Assembly (NCBI GenBank): GCA_017438775.1
Contig: JAFRUR010000096.1
Coordinates: 1-64,000, forward strand
Direction of reading: 5' to 3'
From: Lachnospiraceae bacterium
GTDB lineage: Bacteria; Bacillota; Clostridia; Lachnospirales; Lachnospiraceae
Length of the DNA: 64,000 nt
Shown here: positions 49,078 to 58,703 of the stretch, one piece after another
Layout of the letters: each line of letters opens with the position of its first letter
How positions within the stretch are numbered: the stretch's first letter is position 1
The notes under the pieces: model-generated
What the model saw: the letters and a program-made list of their open reading frames with translations, nothing else
The model's database searches: none
Told to the model about the DNA's origin: nothing
Made by a program: the position numbers and the translations under genes

Positions 49078-49989
49078 ATGGAGACTTTTGGTTCTTGGGT
49101 GGCATCGGTCACACCTTTTGATGAGAGAGGACAGGTTGATCCCGGCGCGCTGCGCGCCCTGGTGGAGTTCCACGTCGCAAACGGCACCAATACCCTGTTT
49201 TTCATGGGTTCCACCGGTGAGGTGAACATGCTCACGGAAGAAGAGCGCAGGCTCATCGTGAGAGAGACGGTGAAGGCGGCTGCGGGACGCATCAAGATCT
49301 GGTGCGGCGCCACGTTCCCGACGACGGAGAAGACGGTGGCCTTCGCGCAGTACGCGGAGAGTGAAGGCGCGGACGGCCTGGTGTTTGCGGCCCCTGCCTA
49401 CACGATGCCCAATCAGGAGATGCTCAAGGAGTTCTCCCGCGCGGCGATCTCGTCCGTGAAGATCCCCTGCGGCCTGTACCTGAACCCCGCCCGCACCGGC
49501 GTGATGCTGGAAGTCGCTTCCCTGAAGGAACTGAAGGCAGCCTGTGACAACCTCGTCGTAATTAAGGAAGGTCACGCGAACGTCCGCCATCTCGAGGAAG
49601 TCGCGTTCACCCTGGGCGACAAAGTGGCTGTCTGCGGCGTGGATGCCCTGAGCTGCTCCAACGCGATGGCGTCCCTGACTGTGGGAGGCCGCGGCCTCAA
49701 CAACGCGGTCGGCAACGTCCTGCCCCGCGAGACGGCCGTCTGGGCGAAGCCCTGGGAGACGATGGACGATGTACTTGCCTCCCGCAATATGTACGAAAAA
49801 CTGTATCCGGTGCTCAAGGCCCTCAACAGCGTGGTCGCGCCGGTGTGCTTCAAAGCGGCGATGCGTCTCTACGGCCTGCCCGTGGGCGGCGTGAGAGGCC
49901 CGCTGCAGGATCTGACCGGAGAGCCCCTGAAGGCCCTCGAAAAGACGCTGGAAGACTTCGGCGCCTTCGACACGTACGGGCGCGCCTGA
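49078..49989 (+). CDS. DapA/NanA-family pyruvate-dependent lyase (second paralogue)
   Basis: 303 residues. The class I aldolase machinery is kept: Lys163 in LVVIKEGHAN and Tyr134 in GLYLNPARTG, plus FFMGSTGEVNMLT. The Lys context (VIKEG rather than GLKDA) and NPART (rather than NVPSRTG) set it apart from the dapA at 11580. Family members include dihydrodipicolinate synthases, N-acetylneuraminate lyases, KDG and hydroxy-oxo-acid aldolases. Placement between a flavoprotein and a Liv-type importer suggests breakdown of an imported compound to pyruvate rather than lysine synthesis. AGGAGG precedes the ATG. Confidence 0.87.
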   Translation: METFGSWVASVTPFDERGQVDPGALRALVEFHVANGTNTLFFMGSTGEVNMLTEEERRLIVRETVKAAAGRIKIWCGATFPTTEKTVAFAQYAESEGADGLVFAAPAYTMPNQEMLKEFSRAAISSVKIPCGLYLNPARTGVMLEVASLKELKAACDNLVVIKEGHANVRHLEEVAFTLGDKVAVCGVDALSCSNAMASLTVGGRGLNNAVGNVLPRETAVWAKPWETMDDVLASRNMYEKLYPVLKALNSVVAPVCFKAAMRLYGLPVGGVRGPLQDLTGEPLKALEKTLEDFGAFDTYGRA

Positions 49990-50074
49990 CACCGGATGCT
50001 TCGGATAGAAACGTGTCACGCGGAAACTTCAAAACCAAAACGATACAGACAGGTATTTCAAAAACAGTGACGAC

Positions 50075-50092
50075 CTCCCCTGAAGAGGGGAG
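50075..50092 (+). promoter_or_regulatory. Hairpin directly before the ribosome site of livK
   Basis: CTCCCCT-gaag-AGGGGAG is a perfect 7-bp stem with a 4-base loop, ending one base before the AAGGAGG of livK. It may protect the mRNA 5' end or mark processing between the lyase and the transporter messages. Confidence 0.6.
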
Positions 50093-50104
50093 AAGGAGGA
50101 AAAC

Positions 50105-51256
50105 ATGAAGAAGATCCTTGCGGCCATCCTGATCGCGGCCATGATCCTTTCCCTCGCAGCCTGCGGCGGAAACAGCACCCCTTCCACCACCAAAGCGGAC
50201 GGAACGACCCAGGCGGCTTCGAAGGACGACATCAAGCTCGCCAGCATCGCTCCCATCACCGGCAACCTCGCCCAGCACGGCGTCTCCATCCAGAACGCCG
50301 TCAACCTCAGACTGAAGCAGTACAACGAGGCCGGCGGCTACCAGGGCCGCAAAGTCGTCGTGGATTTCTATGACGACCAGGGCACCGCGGCCGAGGCCGT
50401 GAACGTCGCCAACAAGATCGTCGACGGCAACTACATCGCCTGCGTGGGTCCTTACACCTCCGCCTGCGGCCTGGCCATCGGCAGCCTCTTCGGCGAGGAA
50501 AACATCACCCTGTATGCCGTGTCTGCCTCCCACGAGGATTTCGCGAAGCAGAACGACATGTGCACCACCCAGTGCGCGCCTCAGTCCCGCAGCCGCGAGT
50601 TCGAGTGCGACTGGCTCTGGGATGAGGGTTACCGCAAGGTCGCCTATCTGTACCTGAACGACGATACCGGCAACGCCGCGCAGAACTGGTTCTCCAAGTT
50701 CTGGACCGCAAAGGGCGGCGAGCTCGTGCTCTCCGAGTCCTTCCTGGCGGATCAGAAGGATTTCTCCGCTGTCATGACCAAGATCGTCTCCAGCGGCGTG
50801 GAAGTCATCTCCAGCTACGCGAACTATGCCTCTGCCATCACCATCATCCAGCAGGCCCGCGACCTCGGCTACAAGGGACTCATCGTGTTCGGCGGCAACG
50901 CCCAGCAGCAGGAAGTCATCGACGTCTGCGGTGAGGCCGCGGAAGGCGTGAAGTTCATCTCTCAGTTCTCCAACGACTACCCGACCGAGGGCGTCAAGGC
51001 CTTCGTGGAGAGCTACGAGAAGGAGTACGGCCGCAAGCCCACGCAGGTCGACTATCAGGCTTACGAGGCCACGAACCACATCCTGCAGGTGCTGGATGAG
51101 CTCGGACCCGATGATACCAAGGCCATCGGCGAGAAGATCCATAACAATCCGAAGTCTCACAGCCTGTACGGCGATTACCCCTACGTGAACGGCGTTCCTC
51201 AGTTCCCGCTGCCCATCGTGCAGATCAAGGACGGCGTGTACTGCACCTATAAGTAA
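50105..51256 (+). CDS. livK: Liv-type ABC transporter substrate-binding lipoprotein
   Basis: 383 residues. A lipoprotein signal ends at Cys near residue 20 (ILSLAACGGN). A Thr/Ser-rich linker and a type I periplasmic-binding fold follow: DIKLASIAPITGNLAQHG, VVDFYDDQGTAAEAV and VGPYTSACGLAIGSLF. The family binds branched-chain amino acids, amides, urea or related compounds; which one is unclear. The absence of a second binding gene and the nearby DapA-type lyase suggest a specific substrate. A terminator-like hairpin separates it from livH. Confidence 0.92.
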   Translation: MKKILAAILIAAMILSLAACGGNSTPSTTKADGTTQAASKDDIKLASIAPITGNLAQHGVSIQNAVNLRLKQYNEAGGYQGRKVVVDFYDDQGTAAEAVNVANKIVDGNYIACVGPYTSACGLAIGSLFGEENITLYAVSASHEDFAKQNDMCTTQCAPQSRSREFECDWLWDEGYRKVAYLYLNDDTGNAAQNWFSKFWTAKGGELVLSESFLADQKDFSAVMTKIVSSGVEVISSYANYASAITIIQQARDLGYKGLIVFGGNAQQQEVIDVCGEAAEGVKFISQFSNDYPTEGVKAFVESYEKEYGRKPTQVDYQAYEATNHILQVLDELGPDDTKAIGEKIHNNPKSHSLYGDYPYVNGVPQFPLPIVQIKDGVYCTYK

Positions 51257-51271
51257 GTCTCAGACTCTCCG

Positions 51272-51325
51272 GGGCCTGCGGTCACCGGGCTGAAGATACG
51301 ACGCCCGTTCCCGCAGGCCCTTTTT
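51272..51325 (+). terminator. Terminator/attenuator between livK and livH
   Basis: GGGCCTGCGG (51272-51281) pairs perfectly with CCGCAGGCCC (51311-51320), enclosing a 29-base loop, then five T. It would let the binding protein be made in excess over the membrane parts. Confidence 0.7.
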
Positions 51326-51367
51326 CCGAGAGACGGCCCCGGAGGCCAATACCAAAAGGAGGGTCCT

Positions 51368-52246
51368 ATGTTACTGCAGCAGCTTATCAACGGCATCACC
51401 CTGGGCGCCACCTACGCGCTGGCCACCGTCGGCTTCTCGCTGGTCTACGGCGTCCTGGAACTGGCCAACTTTGCCAACGGCGCTTTCTACATCCTGGGCG
51501 CGTACTTCGCTATGGTCCTGTACGCCTCCATGGGGATGAATTTCGCGGTCTCCCTGGCGCTTGCCCTGGCCGGGACCGGCATTCTGGGCGCGGCGATGGA
51601 CGCCGGCCTCCTGCGGCCCATCCGCAGCAAGGGCGGCACACGCACCAGCATGATGATCTCCACCCTGGGCGTGGGCACCGCGATCACCAACCTGATCATC
51701 GTTCTGTTCGGAAGCGAGACCAAGCGCTTTCCGGACGCCTTCGGCGGCAAGCGCCTGGAGTTTGCGAGCGCGGTCGTCACGTACAAGCAGCTCTTCACCA
51801 TCCTGCTCTGCATCGTCGTGATGGTGGTCCTCTCCATCCTGGTATACCGCACAAAGCTGGGACGCGCGATGCGCGCCATTTCCCAGAACCCCGTGGCGGC
51901 CCGGCTGATGGGAATCGACACGAACACCGTGATCCTGCTGACCTTCTTCATCGGCACGATGTGCGCGGCCCTGTCCGGCACCGTCGTCTCCATGTATCTG
52001 GGCTCGCTGGATACCACGATGTATTCCTCCGTCAACATCAAGATGTTCGCCTCCGCCATCCTGGGCGGCGTCGGCTCGCTCCCCGGAGCGGTGCTCGGCG
52101 GCATGATCCTGGGCATGCTGGAGACCTTCGTTTCGGGGTACATCAGCACGGCGTACAAGGACGTCTTTTCATTCGCGATCCTGATCCTCGTTCTTCTGTT
52201 CCGTCCGGCCGGCCTGCTCGGTCAGCGGACCATCAAGAAGGTCTAA
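51368..52246 (+). CDS. livH: Liv-type ABC transporter permease LivH
   Basis: 292 residues with about eight membrane segments. Family blocks are QQLINGITLGATYALATVGFSLVYG at the start, RAISQNPVAARLMGIDTNTV (coupling loop) and ASAILGGVGSLPGAVLGGMILG. AAGGAGGG precedes the ATG. It forms one half of the channel with the product of the next gene. Confidence 0.94.
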   Translation: MLLQQLINGITLGATYALATVGFSLVYGVLELANFANGAFYILGAYFAMVLYASMGMNFAVSLALALAGTGILGAAMDAGLLRPIRSKGGTRTSMMISTLGVGTAITNLIIVLFGSETKRFPDAFGGKRLEFASAVVTYKQLFTILLCIVVMVVLSILVYRTKLGRAMRAISQNPVAARLMGIDTNTVILLTFFIGTMCAALSGTVVSMYLGSLDTTMYSSVNIKMFASAILGGVGSLPGAVLGGMILGMLETFVSGYISTAYKDVFSFAILILVLLFRPAGLLGQRTIKKV

Positions 52247-52261
52247 GGAGGGAGGACAGAC

Positions 52262-53272
52262 ATGATACGGAAACTTATCTCTCTCTGGGCAAAATACGAG
52301 AAGTGGGTGACTCTGGTCCTGGTGGCCCTGGCGGTGCTCTTTCCGGTAATCTCGGGATTTAACCGCTACGTGGTCAACATCGGCGTCATGGCCGGGATCT
52401 ACGCGATCCTGACCCTGAGCCTCAACATGATGACCGGCTACACCGGCGTCGTGACTCTGGGCCATGCGGCCTTCTACGGCCTGGGCGCCTACGCGGCGGG
52501 CATCCTCAACTGGAGGCTCGGCCTCAACGTCCCGCTCACCTTTATCGCGGCCATGGTCGTCTCCGGTCTGTTCGGCCTGCTTCTGGGCCTCACGACCCTG
52601 CAGCTCTCCGGCCGGTACCTGACCATCGTGACGCTCTCCTTCTGCGAGATCATCCGCATCCTGCTGATCAACCTGGAGTGGCTGACCCGCGGACCTCTGG
52701 GCATCACCAACATCAAGAAGGCGAACCTCTTCGGCTTTGTTTTCAACACCGCGACCAAGAACTACTATCTGGTGCTGGCCATGGTGCTGCTTTCGGTCTT
52801 CATCGTGCACCGGGTCATGAACTCCCGCACGGGACGCGCGATCATCGCCCTCAAGAACGATGAGACCGCCGCGAGCTCCATGAGCGTGAACGTGTTCGCC
52901 TACAAGCTGCGCGCGTTCTGCATCTCGAGCGCGATCGCCGGCCTGGCCGGCGCCCTGTACGCCCACTACATCGGCTACATCGATCCGAACAGCTTCGGCT
53001 TCACGCAGTCCATCCAGATCCTGTCCATGGGCATCCTGGGCGGCCTGGGCAACATCTTCGGCAGCATCTTCGGCGCGGTGTCCCTGAGCGTCCTTCCGGA
53101 GCTGCTGCGCAGCATCGGTCTGGAAGACTTCCGCCAGGTCATCTACGGCGTCCTGCTGGCCCTGCTGGTTCTGATTCGGCCGATGGGCATCTTTGGTAAG
53201 ATCAACCTGCGCCACCGCCGCCTGCAGGACAGCCTGCAGCTTGCGGGTGAAGGAGAGGAGGCAGAAGCATGA
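52262..53272 (+). CDS. livM: Liv-type ABC transporter permease LivM
   Basis: 336 residues with about nine or ten membrane segments. ILTLSLNMMTGYTGVVTLGHAAFYGLGAYAAG is the family signature (quoted in part), and ALKNDETAASSMSVNVFAYKL is the coupling loop. AGGAGGGAGG precedes the ATG. The last codons overlap livG by four bases. Confidence 0.94.
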   Translation: MIRKLISLWAKYEKWVTLVLVALAVLFPVISGFNRYVVNIGVMAGIYAILTLSLNMMTGYTGVVTLGHAAFYGLGAYAAGILNWRLGLNVPLTFIAAMVVSGLFGLLLGLTTLQLSGRYLTIVTLSFCEIIRILLINLEWLTRGPLGITNIKKANLFGFVFNTATKNYYLVLAMVLLSVFIVHRVMNSRTGRAIIALKNDETAASSMSVNVFAYKLRAFCISSAIAGLAGALYAHYIGYIDPNSFGFTQSIQILSMGILGGLGNIFGSIFGAVSLSVLPELLRSIGLEDFRQVIYGVLLALLVLIRPMGIFGKINLRHRRLQDSLQLAGEGEEAEA

Positions 53273-54036
53273 GCGAGATCGTCCTCAGCGGAAAAGGCGT
53301 GACGCAGCGCTTCGGCGGACTGACGGCCGTCCAGGACGTCACCTTCGAGGTCCCGAAGGGCGAGATCGTCAGCATCATCGGCCCCAACGGCGCCGGCAAG
53401 AGCACCCTGTTCAACTGTGTGACCGGCATCTACACCCCGACGGAAGGTCAGATCTTCTTCCTGGGGCAGGAGATCACCGGCAAGAAAGTGCATGAGATCT
53501 CCGCGCTCGGCATCGGGCGCACCTTCCAGAACATCCGGCTCTTCTCCGAGATGACGGCCCTTGAGAACGTCATCGTCGGCAGTCACGCGAAAGCGAAGAG
53601 CGGCATCGCCGATGCCCTGCTCCACACGCCGCGCTACCGCCGCGAGGAAGAGGAGGCCGTGAAGAAGGCGGAGGAGATCCTGAAACTGACGGGTCTGTAC
53701 GAGTACCGCTATCACTACGCGACGGCCCTGTCCTACGGCCTGCAGCGCCGGCTGGAGATCGCCCGCGCCCTCGCGTCCGACCCGGTGCTCCTCCTTCTGG
53801 ACGAGCCTGCGGCCGGCATGAACGAGCAGGAGACCCACAGCCTGACCGAGTTCATCCGCGAGCTCAAGGGCATGGGCTACACCATCCTGCTGATCGAGCA
53901 CGACATGAAGCTGATCATGAACATCAGCGACTACATCTACGTCCTGGACCGCGGCATCCCGATCGCCGAGGGAACGGCGGATGAGGTCCGTCAGAACCCG
54001 CTGGTCATCGAGGCATATCTGGGGAAGGAGGCGTAA
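53269..54036 (+). CDS. livG: Liv-type ABC transporter ATP-binding protein LivG
   Basis: 255 residues. Walker A is GPNGAGKSTLFNCV, Walker B LLLLDEPAAGMNEQE, and the H-loop LIEHDMKLIM; the signature LSYGLQRRLEIARAL has the LSYG form usual for LivG. IGRTFQNIRLFSEMT is typical of the group. It starts inside the last codons of livM. Confidence 0.95.
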   Translation: MSEIVLSGKGVTQRFGGLTAVQDVTFEVPKGEIVSIIGPNGAGKSTLFNCVTGIYTPTEGQIFFLGQEITGKKVHEISALGIGRTFQNIRLFSEMTALENVIVGSHAKAKSGIADALLHTPRYRREEEEAVKKAEEILKLTGLYEYRYHYATALSYGLQRRLEIARALASDPVLLLLDEPAAGMNEQETHSLTEFIRELKGMGYTILLIEHDMKLIMNISDYIYVLDRGIPIAEGTADEVRQNPLVIEAYLGKEA

Positions 54037-54039
54037 GAC

Positions 54040-54765
<726 letters not shown>

Positions 54766-54768
54766 GCG

Positions 54769-55098
54769 ATGTATCTGAAGGGACTGATCGTCGGGATCGC
54801 GACGTTTCTGCTGATCGGAATCTTTCATCCGATCGTGATCAAGGCAGAGTATTACTTTACAAAGAAGGTGTGGCCTGTTTTTCTGGTCTGTGGTATCGTA
54901 TTCCTTGCCGTCAGTCTCTTCATCAGCAACGTGTCCCTGAGCTGCATCTCCGCCGTGTGCGGAATCACCTGGCTGTGGGGGATCGGGGAGCTGTTCGAGC
55001 AGGAAGAACGGGTGCGGAAGGGCTGGTTCCCGAAGAACCCGAAGAGAGAGTATCCGAAGGAAGCAAATACGGCAAATGCCGAATATGGGAAGAACTGA
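54769..55098 (+). CDS. DUF4491 small membrane protein
   Basis: 109 residues with three membrane segments. YLKGLIVGIATFLLIGIFHP, VIKAEYYFTKKVWPVFLV, and the end RVRKGWFPKNPKREYP match the DUF4491 family, whose role is unknown. It is translated directly after livF and one base before the MocR regulator, so it belongs to this transcript, perhaps as an accessory to the importer. Confidence 0.8.
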   Translation: MYLKGLIVGIATFLLIGIFHPIVIKAEYYFTKKVWPVFLVCGIVFLAVSLFISNVSLSCISAVCGITWLWGIGELFEQEERVRKGWFPKNPKREYPKEANTANAEYGKN

Positions 55099-55099
55099 T

Positions 55100-56518
55100 A
55101 TGCTGACCATCGATAAAAACTCGCCGAAACCGCTGTACCAGCAGCTGTATGAGGGACTCAAGGCCGAAGCGCCGAGAGAGAACGTGGAGGGAATCCCTCT
55201 CGCTCCGATCCGCTCGCTTTCCAAAGAACTCGGCATATCCAAAAACACCGTGGAGCGCGTCTACCAGCAGCTCGTGGTGGAGGGATATATCTATGCCGTG
55301 CCCGGTTCCGGGTATTACTGGAACTATCTCAATCCCGCAAGGGTGGAGGATAAGCACGGGGTTCTGCTGCAGGCGGACCCGGAGAAGCCCCGTCCGGTGC
55401 GCTACAATCTCTGCTACGGCAACGGGAACAACCGGGACTTCCCATGGTACGTCTGGAAAAAGTGCGTGCGCCAGGCCCTTCAGCTGGAAGAGGAGGCGCC
55501 GTACCTGGAGTACGGCGATAAGAAGGGGTATCTGCCCCTGCGCGAGGTTCTCGCGCGGTTCCTGAAGTCCAAGCGCGGGGTCAACTGCCGGCCGGAGCAG
55601 ATCATCCTCTGCAGCGGCGTGCAGCAGGCCATCGCCATGCTGGTGCCCCTGCTCCCGCACGTCTACTATCCTCTGGCGATGGAGGAACCGGGGTACGACG
55701 GCGTGCGCAACACCTTCCTGCGCTACAATTACCAGCTGACGCCCATCACCGTGGAGGACCGGGGCCTGTCCCTGGATCAGCTGCGCGCGAGCAACGCAAA
55801 ACTGGTCTACGTGACGCCGTCCCATCAGTTCCCTTTGGGCCGTGTCCTTCCCATCGCGGAGCGCTATGAGCTGGTCAAGATCATGAGCGAGCGCGGCGGC
55901 TATATCCTGGAGGATGACTACGACAGCGAATTCCGCTACGGGAATATGGCGTTCCCTTCTCTCCAGTCTCTGGACGAAAACGGCTGCGTCATCTACGTCG
56001 GATCCTTCTCCAAAACGCTTTCTCCGACGCTCCGCTTCACGTACATGGTCCTGCCGGAAGAACTGCTCGCGAAATACGAAAAGCTCTACCGGAACCACAA
56101 GAACACGATTCCGGATTTTCTGCAGATCGCGCTGCACCAGTTCGTCAACGAGGGATATTATTCCCAGTGGGTGCGCAAGCAGCTCAAGCTGAACGAGCGC
56201 AAGTACGAGGTGCTCCGTGAGATGTTCGCGGGCCCGGAGTGCCCCGCCTGCGTCCAGGCGATGTTCAACAACGCCGGCGTGCATCTGGTGGTGCGCATGA
56301 ACACCGGGCGCCCGCAGGAGGAAGTGCTCCGGCGCTGCGAGGAAAATGGCGTCCGCATCTACTCGCTGCGCACCTCCTGGCACAACCAGTCGCTCGTGGA
56401 CAACGATCTTTACCTGCTGGGCTTCTCCTCGATCTGTGAAGAGGACCTGCGGGAGGCGATCGGCATTCTGTTCCGGACGGTGCGTGAGATCACGGCGGCA
56501 TCGCAGAAGATCTCCTGA
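55100..56518 (+). CDS. MocR-type GntR-family regulator with aminotransferase domain
   Basis: 472 residues. The N-terminal winged helix (about 5-75) has PLYQQLYEGLKAE and LSKELGISKNTVERVYQQLVVEGYI. The rest is a class I aminotransferase fold, with the PLP lysine in YVGSFSKTLSPTLRF and the phosphate-cup EDDYDSEFRYG. MocR proteins bind PLP and sense an amino-type ligand; they often control neighbouring genes. Being last in the importer transcript, it may regulate the cluster from the flavoprotein to itself. I chose the ATG at 55100, one base after the DUF4491 stop; an in-frame start eight codons earlier is possible. Confidence 0.92.
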   Translation: MLTIDKNSPKPLYQQLYEGLKAEAPRENVEGIPLAPIRSLSKELGISKNTVERVYQQLVVEGYIYAVPGSGYYWNYLNPARVEDKHGVLLQADPEKPRPVRYNLCYGNGNNRDFPWYVWKKCVRQALQLEEEAPYLEYGDKKGYLPLREVLARFLKSKRGVNCRPEQIILCSGVQQAIAMLVPLLPHVYYPLAMEEPGYDGVRNTFLRYNYQLTPITVEDRGLSLDQLRASNAKLVYVTPSHQFPLGRVLPIAERYELVKIMSERGGYILEDDYDSEFRYGNMAFPSLQSLDENGCVIYVGSFSKTLSPTLRFTYMVLPEELLAKYEKLYRNHKNTIPDFLQIALHQFVNEGYYSQWVRKQLKLNERKYEVLREMFAGPECPACVQAMFNNAGVHLVVRMNTGRPQEEVLRRCEENGVRIYSLRTSWHNQSLVDNDLYLLGFSSICEEDLREAIGILFRTVREITAASQKIS

Positions 56519-56607
56519 ACCGATCAGTTGAAAACGGCATCCGCGCCGGGGCAGACGGGCTCCTGAGACAGCCGCCCGCGCCGATGCGGGAGCAGAGGAG
56601 GCATACG

Positions 56608-57090
56608 ATGAGGAATGCACAGACAGAGCATGGAAGAGGGCTCAGGACGGTCCTGCTCTTTGTCGGCACGGTGACCTTTATTCTGGGCACGCTGGGGATC
56701 GTGCTCCCGCTCCTTCCGACGGTCCCGTTTTATCTCCTGACCGCCGCGTGCTTCGCCCGCGGGTCAAGACGCATGAGCGAGTGGTTTTTATCCAGCCGGT
56801 GGTACCGGGTCTACGTCATGCCCTACAAAAACCGGGACGGAATGAGCTGGTACACGAAGATAATGATCCTCCTGGGCGTGACTATCCTTCTTGGAATCGG
56901 GTTCTGGAGGATGGAGAGCATCCCCGTGGGACGCGTAATCGTGGCTGTCGTTTGGTTGTGCCACCTGGTTTTCTTCCTGCGCTTCATGCGCACGATACCG
57001 CGCGCAGAGGAACTGGAGCGCATGCGCATCCAGGAGGAGATCCTGCAGGAGGAAGAGGAGAGACCTGTCGGAGACTGTGAACAGATCTGA
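56608..57090 (+). CDS. DUF454 (YbaN-like) membrane protein
   Basis: 160 residues. LLFVGTVTFILGTLGIVLPLLPTVPF (in part) and LLTAACFARGSRRMSEWFL mark the DUF454 family, with three membrane segments and an acidic tail (EEILQEEEERP). The function is unknown. I chose the ATG at 56608 because GAGGAGG lies six bases upstream. A terminator separates it from the Rnf operon. Confidence 0.85.
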   Translation: MRNAQTEHGRGLRTVLLFVGTVTFILGTLGIVLPLLPTVPFYLLTAACFARGSRRMSEWFLSSRWYRVYVMPYKNRDGMSWYTKIMILLGVTILLGIGFWRMESIPVGRVIVAVVWLCHLVFFLRFMRTIPRAEELERMRIQEEILQEEEERPVGDCEQI

Positions 57091-57106
57091 AGAATAATTG
57101 CGAATG

Positions 57107-57138
57107 AAAAAGAAGCCGCCGCGGCGTCTTCTTTTTTT
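57107..57138 (+). terminator. Intrinsic terminator after the DUF454 gene
   Basis: AAAAGAAGCCGCCG pairs with CGGCGTCTTCTTTT (one mismatch) and seven T follow. Confidence 0.85.
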
Positions 57139-57239
57139 GCTTTCAAGCCATCCGGGCGCAGATCATCCGCCGCTTATAAGGGATGCAGAAAAACATGGAA
57201 ATTGGCATATCAGAGGACAGAACGCGGAGGGAGGCTGTG

Positions 57240-57268
57240 TTTACAAATAATATCAGTTATGGTATGGT
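57240..57268 (+). promoter_or_regulatory. Sigma-A promoter of the Rnf-NrfA operon
   Basis: TTTACA and TATGGT are 17 bases apart in an AT-rich patch. The predicted leader of about 75 bases contains a hairpin and a very short open frame. Confidence 0.65.
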
Positions 57269-57300
57269 CAATCTGTAAGCATGAACTCTCCGTTTCAGAG

Positions 57301-57354
57301 GCTGCCGTGCGGCAGCTGACAGGAGAGGGGATCAAAATGGGAGAAGGATCGTGA
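57301..57354 (+). promoter_or_regulatory. Structured leader and five-codon open frame before rnfC
   Basis: GCTGCCG-tg-CGGCAGC (57301-57316) is a tight hairpin. After it, AGGAGAGG and an ATG at 57337 open a tiny frame (Met-Gly-Glu-Gly-Ser) whose TGA at 57352-57354 overlaps the rnfC GTG at 57351. This arrangement could couple rnfC translation to the small frame. Confidence 0.5.
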
Positions 57355-58703
57355 ATAAGAGTTTTCAAGGCGGTGTGCACCTTCCGGAGCAGAAAGAACT
57401 GAGTTCCGGTTCGCCGCTGCGGTGGTTTCAGACGGAAGGGGATATGGTGTATCCCCTTTCTCAGCATATCGGCAAACCGGCCAGACCTGTCGTGAAAAAG
57501 GGCGATTCGGTTCTGGTTGGTTCCTGTCTGGCCGAAGCTGACGGGTTTGTCTCCGCTCCGGTGTTCTGCGGGTGTTCCGGTACGGTCAAGGCAATTGAAA
57601 AACGGCGCGTGATCTCGGGTGCCCTGGCAGACTGCATCATCGTGGAGAATGACGGCGCGTTTACGATGGCAGAGGGCGTGGGAGAAGCGCGGGATCTTTC
57701 AGAGATCTCAAACAGTGAAATTCCGGATATTGTGCAGCGCGCCGGCATTGTCGGCCTGGGCGGGGCGGGCTTCCCGACCCATGTCAAACTCCGCCCGAAG
57801 GACCCGGATTCCATTCGTTTCATCATCGCCAACGGCGCCGAGTGTGAGCCGTATCTCACCTGCAACGACCGTCTCATGCGGGAGTACGGCGACGGCATCG
57901 CCGCAGGCCTTTCCCTGGTCCTGCGGCTGTTCCCGAACGCGCAGGGCGTGATCGGAATCGAGGACAACAAACCGGAGGCCATCGCGGCCATGCAGAAGGC
58001 GGTGGCGGGAGAGCCGCGCATGAGCGTGATGCCCCTGCAGACCAAGTACCCTCAGGGCGGAGAGCACAGCCTGATCAGGGCGGTCGCCGGGATCGATTAT
58101 CCGGTGGCAAAGCTGCCGGCGGACGTGGGCTGCATTGTGGAAAACGTGGGGACCCTCTATGCGATCTGGCGTGCCGCTGCCTTCCGGGAACCTCTGTTTT
58201 CCCATTGCTTTACTCTCACCGGAGACGCGGTCAAAACCCCCGGAAATTACTTTGTCCGTGAAGGAACGAGCCTCCAGGAGATCATCGATGCTTCCGGCGG
58301 GCTGAAGGAGGGCGTTACTTTGAAGAAGGCGCTGGCGGGCGGACCGATGATGGGCTTTGCCATCTCGGATCTGAGCGCGCCGGTCCAGAAGACGACCAAC
58401 GGTCTCACCCTCCTGTGTGAGGACGGCAGTGAACTTGCCCTGAAGAAACAGACGGCCTGTCTGCGCTGCGGACGCTGCACCACCGTCTGTCCCACGGGGC
58501 TGCTTCCCGAACTCATGGCGGATGCGGCCGCGAAGGGCGATTACGACCGTTACGAGAAGAAACTCTACGGGCTGGAATGCGTCTCCTGCGGCTCCTGCTC
58601 CTACATCTGCCCGGCCAAGCGGCCGCTGACCGAGACTTTCAAGGCGGTCAAAGCGGAGATCCTGGCCCGCAGACGCGCCGCGCAGGAAGGAGGTGCGAAA
58701 TGA
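57351..58703 (+). CDS. rnfC: Rnf electron transport complex subunit C
   Basis: 450 residues. SFQGGVHLPEQKELSSGSPL starts the protein as in clostridial RnfC. GIVGLGGAGFPTHVKL and ANGAECEPYLTCND form the NADH/FMN-binding part. Two ferredoxin-type clusters follow, CLRCGRCTTVCPTGLLP and CVSCGSCSYICPAKRPL. RnfC is the peripheral subunit where electrons from ferredoxin reach NAD+. The start is GTG. It is the first gene of an operon of order C, D-G fusion, E, A, B, and overlaps the next gene by four bases. Confidence 0.96.
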   Translation: MNKSFQGGVHLPEQKELSSGSPLRWFQTEGDMVYPLSQHIGKPARPVVKKGDSVLVGSCLAEADGFVSAPVFCGCSGTVKAIEKRRVISGALADCIIVENDGAFTMAEGVGEARDLSEISNSEIPDIVQRAGIVGLGGAGFPTHVKLRPKDPDSIRFIIANGAECEPYLTCNDRLMREYGDGIAAGLSLVLRLFPNAQGVIGIEDNKPEAIAAMQKAVAGEPRMSVMPLQTKYPQGGEHSLIRAVAGIDYPVAKLPADVGCIVENVGTLYAIWRAAAFREPLFSHCFTLTGDAVKTPGNYFVREGTSLQEIIDASGGLKEGVTLKKALAGGPMMGFAISDLSAPVQKTTNGLTLLCEDGSELALKKQTACLRCGRCTTVCPTGLLPELMADAAAKGDYDRYEKKLYGLECVSCGSCSYICPAKRPLTETFKAVKAEILARRRAAQEGGAK

